Below, piece by piece: positions 6,751 to 12,079 of a stretch of 12,079 nt of DNA. The stretch's first letter is position 1. The number at the start of each line of letters is the position of its first letter. The translations under genes were made by a program, and so were the position numbers. The DNA lies in assembly GCA_002405565.1 (NCBI GenBank), contig DHMB01000067.1:1-12079 (forward strand). Direction: 5' to 3'. This DNA is from Clostridiales bacterium UBA4653. GTDB lineage: Bacteria > Bacillota > Clostridia > Oscillospirales > CAG-272. Under the pieces are notes generated by a model. It saw nothing but the letters and a program-made list of their open reading frames with translations, had not been told where the DNA came from and searched no databases.

Positions 6751-7914
6751 TTGACCGAAAAAACAAAACATCTCATCAGAACATATAAAAAAATCCCCGT
6801 TGAAATCGCCTTCGGGAAAGGCAGCCTTGTTTTTGACCCGAACGGAAAAATGTATATCGACCTCGGAGCGCAGACGGGAGTCAATATCCTCGGTGCATCC
6901 GATGATATCTGGCTTTCGGCAGTCACGGAGCAGGCGGGCAAAATGCCGCACATTTCAAATTCGTATATATCTTCTCCGCAGATTTCCTTTGCCGACCTTC
7001 TCTGCGAAAAGAGCGGAGCGGAGAGAGTATTCCTTTCAAATTCCGGCGCGGAGGCAAACGAATGTGCCGTGAAAGCGGCAAGAAAGTATTCCTCGCAAAA
7101 ATATACGGGCGAGCGGCACACCGTCATAACCCTGCAAGGCAGCTTTCACGGAAGGACTATTTCCATGCTCTCCGCAACGGGGCAGGCGGAATTTCATATC
7201 GACTTTACCCCTCTGACCCCGGGCTTTGAATATGTCGACCAAAACCGCCCCGACGAGCTTTTCCGCCTTTGCGAAACGGGAAAGGTCTGCGCCGTGATGA
7301 TTGAATGTGTCAGAGGCGAGGGGGGAGTTCTTCCCTTGTCGGAGGATTTTGCGCAAGCCATAAAAAAGGTCACAAAAGAAAATGACATTCTCCTCATCTG
7401 CGACGAAATCCAGTGCGGGCTCGGGCGTTGCGGACGACTTTTCGCTTATGAAAATTATGGGCTCACCCCGGACATTGTCACCCTTGCAAAGGGGCTCGGC
7501 GGCGGACTTCCCCTCGGCGCGACGCTCTTTTTCGGGAAAACCGCCGACATCCTCGGAGAAGGCGACCACGGCTCGACCTTCGGCGGCAACGCCTGCGCCT
7601 GCGCGGGAGCGGAGACTGTTGTCCGCCGGCTCACGGAAAACCTTTTCGCCGAGGTCAGACGCAAATCGGCGCTTGTTTTCGGTGCGCTCAGGGGTGCCGA
7701 AGGCATAAAAAAAGTCCGAGGAGAGGGACTGATGATCGGCATTGAGACGGAGCAACCGTCATATGAAATCGCGAAAAAATGCGCCGAGAGAGGCGTGCTC
7801 GTGACGCTTGCAAAAGGCTGTCTGCGACTTCTTCCGGCATTGAACATTCCCGAAAGTCTGCTCATGCGCGGAGTGGAAATTATAAAAAGCGTTGCAAAAG
7901 AAAGTGTGCGATAA
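6751..7914 (+). CDS. argD: Acetylornithine aminotransferase-like, class III PLP aminotransferase
   Basis: This 387-aa enzyme matches ArgD-type class III aminotransferases: NSGAEANE (97-104), SFHGRT (131-136), CDEIQCGLGRCG (217-228) with cofactor-contacting Asp218, LAKGLGGGLPLG (245-256) with PLP lysine Lys247, HGSTFGGN (273-280) and LRLLPALNI near the end. Expected reaction is N-acetylornithine with 2-oxoglutarate in arginine synthesis; many relatives also take N-succinyl-diaminopimelate or ornithine. The start is a TTG with GAGG 8 nt upstream; the next ATG (codon 34) would cut into the fold. The first segment, DPNGKMYIDLGAQTGVNILG, lacks the usual GHCHP-like stretch after it. No other arginine gene is adjacent, so the pathway assignment rests on sequence alone. 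Confidence 0.85.
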   Translation: MTEKTKHLIRTYKKIPVEIAFGKGSLVFDPNGKMYIDLGAQTGVNILGASDDIWLSAVTEQAGKMPHISNSYISSPQISFADLLCEKSGAERVFLSNSGAEANECAVKAARKYSSQKYTGERHTVITLQGSFHGRTISMLSATGQAEFHIDFTPLTPGFEYVDQNRPDELFRLCETGKVCAVMIECVRGEGGVLPLSEDFAQAIKKVTKENDILLICDEIQCGLGRCGRLFAYENYGLTPDIVTLAKGLGGGLPLGATLFFGKTADILGEGDHGSTFGGNACACAGAETVVRRLTENLFAEVRRKSALVFGALRGAEGIKKVRGEGLMIGIETEQPSYEIAKKCAERGVLVTLAKGCLRLLPALNIPESLLMRGVEIIKSVAKESVR

Positions 7915-7956
7915 AAAACAGGCGGGAGCTGAAATCCAGCTCCCGCCTTGATTTTT
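7911..7956. terminator. Bidirectional terminator between argD and udk
   Basis: A perfect 11-bp GC-rich stem pairs GGCGGGAGCTG (7921-7931) with its complement at 7937-7947, loop AAATC. T-rich tails lie on both sides, so the two convergent genes share it. Confidence 0.95.
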
Positions 7957-8570
7957 CATTCAAGATGATGTTTTATACGATTGTATATCATCTCCATCGC
8001 GACGAGGTTGTGTCCGCCCTCGGGGACGATTATATCAGCATATTTTTTGCTCGGCTCGACGAACGCCTCGTGCATGGGCTTGACCGTCGCCATATACTGC
8101 GAGATGACGGATTCAAGCGTTCTCTTCCTCTCGTTCACGTCGCGCACGATTCTGCGGAGAATTCTTATATCGGCGTCGGTGTCGATATATATTTTGATGT
8201 CCATAAGCTCGCGCAGGCTCGGCTCCGCGAGGATGAGGATTCCGTCGATAACAAGAACCGACGTCTGCTCGATACGGCGGGTTTTATCGCTTCTGTCGTG
8301 TATCATGTAGTCATAAACAGGACAGTCGACCGCCTCTCCCCTTTTCAGCGCCGCGATATGCTCGGACATAAGCTCCGTATCGAATGCGTCGGGACAGTCA
8401 TAATTCTGCTTTGTTCTTTCTTCATAGGTCTTGTCATGCTGGGCTTTGTAATAGTCGTCGTGACGGATGAGCGTCACGTCCCCCTTGAACGCCTCCTCGA
8501 TGAGCTTTGCAACGGTGCTCTTTCCGCTTCCGGATCCGCCCGCTATGCCGATGATAAGCATTTTTTTCAA
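7956..8570 (-). CDS. udk: Uridine kinase
   Basis: This 204-aa cytoplasmic P-loop kinase phosphorylates uridine or cytidine to the monophosphate, salvaging pyrimidine nucleosides. The Walker A GGSGSGKST is at 11-19. RHDDYY (36-41) matches the family DDYY stretch, FDTELM and CPVYDYMIHDR (83-93) line the nucleoside site, and VEPSKKYADIIVPEGG (171-186) is the usual C-terminal signature. Length is standard. The start is TTG at 8570, with GGGAGG (8585-8580) 9 nt upstream; the ATG nine bases further in would be 18 nt from that site. It has its own strong promoter and terminator, so it is monocistronic. Confidence 0.95.
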   Translation of the reverse strand: MKKMLIIGIAGGSGSGKSTVAKLIEEAFKGDVTLIRHDDYYKAQHDKTYEERTKQNYDCPDAFDTELMSEHIAALKRGEAVDCPVYDYMIHDRSDKTRRIEQTSVLVIDGILILAEPSLRELMDIKIYIDTDADIRILRRIVRDVNERKRTLESVISQYMATVKPMHEAFVEPSKKYADIIVPEGGHNLVAMEMIYNRIKHHLE

Positions 8571-8612
8571 ATCAAACCGCCTCCCAGCCGCAATTTTTAT
8601 GTTATTTTTTCA

Positions 8613-8641
8613 AGTATACCATATATTTTCCCCGCCGTCAA
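8613..8641 (-). promoter_or_regulatory. Sigma-A promoter of udk
   Basis: Read leftwards, TTGACG (8641-8636) and TATACT (8618-8613) have a 17-bp spacer. The leader is about 35 nt. No attenuator hairpin is seen between promoter and gene. Confidence 0.85.
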
Positions 8642-8684
8642 CGCGATTTTCTACAAAATTTTGCAGAAATTTCATCGACAAATA

Positions 8685-8713
8685 TTGACAAACATTAAAA
8701 TTTTTGATACAAT
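8685..8713 (+). promoter_or_regulatory. Strong sigma-A promoter of the 142-aa unknown gene
   Basis: TTGACA (8685-8690, perfect) and TACAAT (8708-8713) are 17 bp apart. The expected start near 8720 leaves a leader of about 125 nt, the longest of any promoter-gene pair in the window. Confidence 0.85.
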
Positions 8714-8719
8714 GTACGG

Positions 8720-8845
8720 GCACGTGGGGGGGTAGCTCAAAAATCCGTGTGCAAATTAAATATCGGTAAGAGACGTGCGCAGATCACGAGCCGACCGCGC
8801 AGGCGGTAAGGCGAAACATTTTGAAAAATCAAGGAGACTGCAAAC
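8720..8845 (+). promoter_or_regulatory. Structured 5' leader of unknown class
   Basis: Three hairpins can be drawn. P1 pairs 8720-8728 with 8744-8752 (nine pairs, three of them G-U). P2 pairs TCGG (8763-8766) with CCGA (8791-8794), enclosing CGTG (8774-8777) with CACG (8785-8788). P3 pairs CCGC (8795-8798) with GCGG (8803-8806) around a GCAG loop. GCACGT (8720-8725) can instead pair perfectly with ACGTGC (8773-8778), which would break P1 and P2. The ribosome site AAGGAG (8831-8836) lies 9 nt before the ATG, outside these stems. It matches no riboswitch class I can recognise. An RNA role is inference; the pairings are read by eye. Confidence 0.4.
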
Positions 8846-9274
8846 ATGCACATCAACACCGTAAAAGCATTAAACAACATAAAAAAGGTTTTCAAGGACT
8901 GGAAGCTCGACTGCGACTGGAACACCAACGACGGAGGATTCACTGTGGGCGCCAGCATAACCATCCGCAACCATGATGACTCCGTAAGATTGGCTATCGA
9001 CGTGGGCTACGACGGATGGTGCGATTTCAGGGCCATATTTGACAGAATCGACAAGACAGCCGAGGTGCTCAACCTTATAAACACATTCAACGGTTATAGT
9101 CCTTTCTTCCATGCGTTTATCAGAGACGACGGTTATCTCGAGCTTTCACACATCATAACTTGTTATGGTGGCGAGGGAGTTCTGAAAGATCATACTGAAG
9201 AATATCTGAGAAGCATTTCCGATCTCGCCGACAACGACGTTCTCCTTCAGTTGACAGCACGCACACATTCCTGA
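8846..9274 (+). CDS. Unrecognised 142-aa protein, possibly YbjN-like
   Basis: I do not recognise this protein with certainty. It is small, acidic and soluble, with no signal peptide or membrane helix. An N-terminal helix (about 3-20) is followed by strands around 31-52 (GGFTVGASITIRN, VRLAIDVGYD), a helix with VLNLINTFNG (74-83), two strands (FFHAFIRDDGYLELSHII) and a C-terminal helix. The order helix, strands, lN-x-lN-type helix, dGyLeL strand, helix resembles YbjN / type III secretion chaperone-like folds, a guess from pattern only. The start has AAGGAG 9 nt upstream. It stands alone between a strong promoter with a long leader and a strong terminator, so it is probably well expressed and independently controlled. 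Confidence 0.85.
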   Translation: MHINTVKALNNIKKVFKDWKLDCDWNTNDGGFTVGASITIRNHDDSVRLAIDVGYDGWCDFRAIFDRIDKTAEVLNLINTFNGYSPFFHAFIRDDGYLELSHIITCYGGEGVLKDHTEEYLRSISDLADNDVLLQLTARTHS

Positions 9275-9310
9275 CATCGCGATTATCCGAAAAATTTAAC
9301 TGAATAGTAG

Positions 9311-9356
9311 CCGCCGGATGTCTGACATAGGTCAGGTGTCCGGCGGTTATGCTTTT
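9311..9356 (+). terminator. Terminator of the 142-aa unknown gene
   Basis: A 16-bp stem pairs 9311-9326 (CCGCCGGATGTCTGAC) with 9331-9346, with three G-U pairs and an ATAG loop, followed by TTATGCTTTT. It lies 36 nt after the stop. Confidence 0.85.
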
Positions 9357-9399
9357 CCCCTCCCGGGGATTTTTTCATTTCTCACCTCTGTTTTTCGCA

Positions 9400-9436
9400 A
9401 TACCGCCTTGAATATCCCGCGGCGGTATGATAGAAT
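9400..9436 (+). promoter_or_regulatory. GH3 promoter with inverted repeat (possible operator)
   Basis: TTGAAT (9408-9413) and TAGAAT (9431-9436) are 17 bp apart. A perfect inverted repeat, ATACCGCC (9400-9407) and GGCGGTAT (9421-9428), flanks the -35 box with a 13-bp gap and reaches almost to the -10. Its position suits a repressor site; it could also be chance or a weak hairpin. The gene's GGAG is at 9454-9457, 9 nt before the ATG. Confidence 0.6.
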
Positions 9437-9466
9437 AATAAAAAATCAACTGCGGAGCTGATATTT

Positions 9467-11479
9467 ATGGATATAAAAAAGATAATTTCGGAACTCACAA
9501 CAGAAGAAAAAGCCATCCTTCTGACAGGCGCAACCTCGATGACGACGGCTGAAATTCCCCGTCTCGGCATAGAAGCACGCAAAATGGCGGACGGAACGGC
9601 AGGCGTACGCGCGGAAAAAGAGGACAACTGCGTTATGTTCCCTTCCGTCGGCTGCGTCGGCTCCTCCTGGGACAAAAAAGCGTCGCGCAAGCTGGGCGAG
9701 GCAATGGGCGTCGAGTGTGCTCACCACGGCGTTTCAATGCTTCTCGGCCCCGGCATGAACATAAAGAGAAACGCCCTTTGCGGCAGAAATTTCGAATATT
9801 ATTCGGAGGATCCGGTCATTACGGGCGAGCTCGCCGCGGAATTTATTCTCGGTCTCAAAGAGAAAGGCGTATGCGCCTGCCCGAAGCACTATGCGCTCAA
9901 CAATCAGGAAAAGCACCGTCTTGATACAAGCGTTGAAATTGACGAAAGAACAATGCGCGAGATATACCTGCGCGGGTTTGAGATAGCCGTCAAGAAGGCT
10001 CAGCCTGATTCGATAATGTGCGCCTATAACAAGGTAAATTCCGTCTGGTGCTCGGAGCACAGTCAGCTCCTCCGCAAAATTCTCAAGGACGAATGGGGCT
10101 TTGAAGGCTTTGTCGTTTCCGACTGGGGCGCAGTCCACAATATCTGCCGTGCCGTTATGGCAGGGCTTGACCTTCAGATGCCGCCGAACGGAAACATTGT
10201 CGACGAAATTAAAAAAGGTCTTTCGGACGGCACGCTTACGGAAGCCGCGCTTGACGGCGCCGTCGAAAGGGTGCTTCGTCTCGCCGCTTTGCCGGTGCCG
10301 AAGGAAACCGAAGCCTACAACAGAGCCGCTCTGCACGAGGTTGCAAGAGAGGTTGCGGCGGCGGGCATGGTACTTCTCAAAAACGAAAACAACACTCTTC
10401 CGCTGACAAGCGGGAAATACAAAAAGATATGCGTTGTCGGCGAATATGCCGTATCGCCTCTCGTTCAGGGACAGGGCAGCGCAGAGGTCTATCAGGCGGA
10501 AAGCTACGTTGAAAGTCCGCTCGAAGAGCTGAAAAAGCGTCTCCCTGACTGCGAAATCGAATATATACAAGCGTATAAAAAAGGCGAATTCTCCCCCGTT
10601 ATGTTGTGGCCGGGCATATGGGAATTCAGGCGCAACGTTGCAAAGGCAGACGCCGTTGTCATCTTTGCGGGAGCGATGGAATCCGAGGACACGGAAAACT
10701 TCGACAGGCGCAGTCTGCTTATGAATCCGAATTTTGAGATGTTCATCGAAGGCGCATGCAAGGTCAACCGCAATGTCATAATCGTTTTGCAGTCAGGCGG
10801 AGCGATAACTCTTGACGAATACTGCAAGGAAAAGTCGGCTGCGATAATATATTCGGGTCTCGGCGGAGAAGCCGAAGGCAGCGCGATTGCAGATGTCCTC
10901 TGCGGCGCAGTAAACCCATCCGGCAGGCTCGCTGAAACGTTCCCGAAAGTCATGCGCACCGACCTCGGTTATCCCGGCAACGGTTACTGCGCGGAATACA
11001 ATGAAAAGCTCGCCGTCGGCTATCGCTATTACGACCGCCACCCCGATGAGGTTCAGTTCCCGTTCGGGCACGGTCTCTCGTATACGACCTTTGCCTATGA
11101 CGCTTTCTCGGCGGAAATCGCAGATGACGGAATATCAGTATCGTTCACAATCGAAAACACGGGCGATTTTGACGGAGCCGAGGTCTTCGGGCTCTATGTT
11201 TCCGACCCGTTCTGCACGCTTTCCGTCCCCGAAAAAGAACTGAAATATTTTGACAAGATATTCATCAAAAAAGGTGAAAAGGCTGATGTGCGCTTTGTTT
11301 TGCCGCTCTCGTCCCTCGCGCATTACAACGTTTCCCTCGGAGAATGGGTCGTTGAAGACGGCAGATTTGATCTTCTCGTCGGCGCTTCGTCTCAGGATAT
11401 AAGGCTCAAGAAGAGCATTTCCATAAAGGGCGCGACTCCCTATTCAATGACCGGCAGAAGCGAGCCCATGATCGGCTGA
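9467..11479 (+). CDS. Beta-glucosidase-type glycoside hydrolase, family 3
   Basis: This 670-aa enzyme is a retaining GH3 beta-glycosidase. The N-terminal barrel shows ADGTAGVR (41-48), GPGMNIKRNALCGRNFEYYSEDP (94-116), CPKHYALNNQEKHR (138-151) with Lys140-His141, and VVSDWGAV (216-223) with the nucleophile Asp219. The second domain contains SEDTENFDR (406-414), in the place of the usual acid/base ESEGxDR, so Glu410 is the likely acid/base. FPFGHGLSYTTF (531-542) leads into a C-terminal fibronectin-III-like domain (about 555-645). There is no PA14 insert. It lacks a signal peptide, so it should hydrolyse imported oligosaccharides in the cytoplasm. Beta-glucoside is the commonest substrate, but xylosides, galactosides or arabinosides are possible. 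Monocistronic, with its own promoter and a repeat-linked terminator. Confidence 0.93.
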   Translation: MDIKKIISELTTEEKAILLTGATSMTTAEIPRLGIEARKMADGTAGVRAEKEDNCVMFPSVGCVGSSWDKKASRKLGEAMGVECAHHGVSMLLGPGMNIKRNALCGRNFEYYSEDPVITGELAAEFILGLKEKGVCACPKHYALNNQEKHRLDTSVEIDERTMREIYLRGFEIAVKKAQPDSIMCAYNKVNSVWCSEHSQLLRKILKDEWGFEGFVVSDWGAVHNICRAVMAGLDLQMPPNGNIVDEIKKGLSDGTLTEAALDGAVERVLRLAALPVPKETEAYNRAALHEVAREVAAAGMVLLKNENNTLPLTSGKYKKICVVGEYAVSPLVQGQGSAEVYQAESYVESPLEELKKRLPDCEIEYIQAYKKGEFSPVMLWPGIWEFRRNVAKADAVVIFAGAMESEDTENFDRRSLLMNPNFEMFIEGACKVNRNVIIVLQSGGAITLDEYCKEKSAAIIYSGLGGEAEGSAIADVLCGAVNPSGRLAETFPKVMRTDLGYPGNGYCAEYNEKLAVGYRYYDRHPDEVQFPFGHGLSYTTFAYDAFSAEIADDGISVSFTIENTGDFDGAEVFGLYVSDPFCTLSVPEKELKYFDKIFIKKGEKADVRFVLPLSSLAHYNVSLGEWVVEDGRFDLLVGASSQDIRLKKSISIKGATPYSMTGRSEPMIG

Positions 11480-11559
11480 CCTACTTTTCTTTGAGAAGAA
11501 AAGTAGGCAAAAGAAACTTCGGTTATTTGTTTTGCAAAAATTTTATATTTTCATCAAAG
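11480..11559 (+). repeat. Interspersed repeat, copy E (best-preserved)
   Basis: The palindrome begins at the base after the GH3 stop codon (TGA, 11477-11479): CCTACTTTTCTT (11480-11491) pairs perfectly with 11496-11507 around TGAG. The core follows (from 11506, GGCAAAAGAAACTTCGG) and the AT-rich body ends at 11559, flowing into the terminator. It lacks a clear distal CGCAGG-ACAAAAGCTC motif. Confidence 0.9.
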
Positions 11560-11583
11560 GGGGCGGTCATTCCGCTCCTTTTT
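11557..11583 (+). terminator. Terminator of the GH3 gene
   Basis: A 10-bp stem pairs 11557-11566 with 11572-11581 (CCGCTCCTTT), including two G-U pairs, with a five-base loop and T tail. The right arm is identical to that of the copy C terminator and to the decayed one in copy D, suggesting the terminator travels with the repeat. Confidence 0.8.
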
Positions 11584-11749
11584 ACTCTCTCCTCTCCGGA
11601 AATTTGCAGGCTCTGCAAGCTTGCATATTCCTATCGAACCGCAGGAAAAAGATAATTTGCTCCGACCGAGCATTTTTCGCGTTTTCCCCAATTTTTCCGC
11701 ATAAGATAGTCGAAAACGGCGGATTTTCCGCATTATTTCGTCTTTTCTA

Positions 11750-11778
11750 TTGACAATCCTCCGCCGCTGTGATATCAT
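11750..11778 (+). promoter_or_regulatory. Sigma-A promoter of asnA
   Basis: TTGACA (11750-11755, perfect) and TATCAT (11773-11778) are 17 bp apart, with an extended TG at 11770-11771. The leader is only about 30 nt, too short for a T-box riboswitch. Confidence 0.85.
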
Positions 11779-11813
11779 AGTAACAATTTTTTAATGAAAA
11801 AAGGAGGCTGTCT

Positions 11814-12079
11814 ATGAGCAGAACAATCGTGCCGCAGGGATATGTATCCGCGCTCGGCATTTACCACACGCAGACCGCGATCGGTATGATACACAGTATT
11901 TTTGAAGAAAAGTTGGGCAGTGCGCTCAATCTGCGCAGAGTGTCCGCGCCGCTGTTCGTAGAGCCGCAGTCGGGACTCAACGACGACTTAAACGGAGTCG
12001 AACGCCCCGTAACCTTTGATATAAAGGAAACCGGCACGGAAGCCGCCGTTGTCCACTCGCTCGCAAAATGGAAGCGCAT
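11814..12079 (+). CDS. asnA: Aspartate--ammonia ligase AsnA, N-terminal part (cut by window end)
   Basis: The frame is open from ATG 11814 to the window edge (88 codons), so only about a quarter of the usual 330-340 aa is seen. It starts MSRTIVPQGYVSALGIY and contains VSAPLFVEPQSGLNDDLNGVERPV (about 44-67) and VVHSLAKWKR (79-88), the last being a hallmark of AsnA, the class II aminoacyl-tRNA-synthetase-like enzyme. It makes asparagine from aspartate, ammonia and ATP in the cytoplasm. A strong AAGGAGG (11801-11807) lies 6 nt upstream. Confidence 0.93.
   Translation, partial: MSRTIVPQGYVSALGIYHTQTAIGMIHSIFEEKLGSALNLRRVSAPLFVEPQSGLNDDLNGVERPVTFDIKETGTEAAVVHSLAKWKR

Noticed and set aside
8729..8740. 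GGTAGCTCA resembling a tRNA D-arm
   Set aside because: No T-arm GGTTCRA, anticodon stem or acceptor pairing follows at tRNA distances, so this is not a tRNA gene.
9356..9376. Second small terminator before the GH3 gene (TCCCC-TCCC-GGGGA then T-run)
   Set aside because: The 5-bp stem is short and the strong 16-bp terminator just upstream already explains termination; kept only as a possibility.
9734..10570. Leftward open frame (278 codons) inside the GH3 gene
   Set aside because: Antisense to conserved GH3 motifs including the nucleophile region; no start signal or domain.
11584..11749. T-box or other riboswitch upstream of asnA
   Set aside because: This stretch has a few short palindromes (TGCAAGCTTGCA at 11614-11625, GCGGA/TCCGC near 11719-11731) but lies upstream of the asnA promoter, so it would not be in the transcript; no T-box sequence is visible.

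Overview
The window looks like chromosomal DNA of a Gram-positive, low-to-middle GC anaerobe, most likely an uncultured gut-type Clostridia (Bacillota). The reasons are strong AGGAG-type ribosome binding sites, near-consensus sigma-A promoters with 17-bp spacers, several TTG starts, short U-tailed terminators, and a gene set (cytoplasmic GH38 and GH3 glycosidases, FSA-type aldolase, LacX-type epimerase, AsnA) typical of gut fermenters. This placement is an inference from gene content and signals; there is no 16S or marker phylogeny here.

Layout. 1-157: tail of an interspersed repeat, terminator of an unseen upstream gene, then a promoter. 158-4211 (+): a three-gene sugar operon, GH38 alpha-mannosidase, FSA/transaldolase-family aldolase (TTG start at 2675) and a LacX-type aldose 1-epimerase-like protein. 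4212-4913: about 700 bp without a believable gene, filled with three related repeat copies, two other hairpins and terminators. 4914-6588 (-): a two-gene lipid operon, PlsC-type acyltransferase followed by an overlapping diacylglycerol-kinase-family lipid kinase. 6589-6750: divergent promoter region. 6751-7914 (+): ArgD-type class III aminotransferase, convergent with 7956-8570 (-) uridine kinase, the two sharing one bidirectional terminator. 8571-8845: divergent promoters and a structured 125-nt leader. 8846-9274 (+): an unrecognised 142-aa protein, perhaps YbjN-like. 9467-11479 (+): a cytoplasmic GH3 beta-glycosidase, followed by another repeat copy with terminator. 11814-end (+): start of asparagine synthetase AsnA, cut by the window edge.

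How they work together: the mannosidase operon would release mannose from imported oligosaccharides, interconvert anomers and handle sugar phosphates; the GH3 enzyme would do the same for beta-linked glucosides or related sugars. The lipid pair both make or use phosphatidate-type lipids. ArgD, Udk and AsnA are housekeeping metabolism.

The least explained parts are (1) the repeat family, found in five places on the same strand, with a palindrome that twice begins at or one base after a stop codon and a conserved ~50-nt body that usually runs into a terminator, and (2) the structured, potentially bistable leader before the small unknown gene. No phage, transposase, CRISPR array, tRNA or rRNA is visible.
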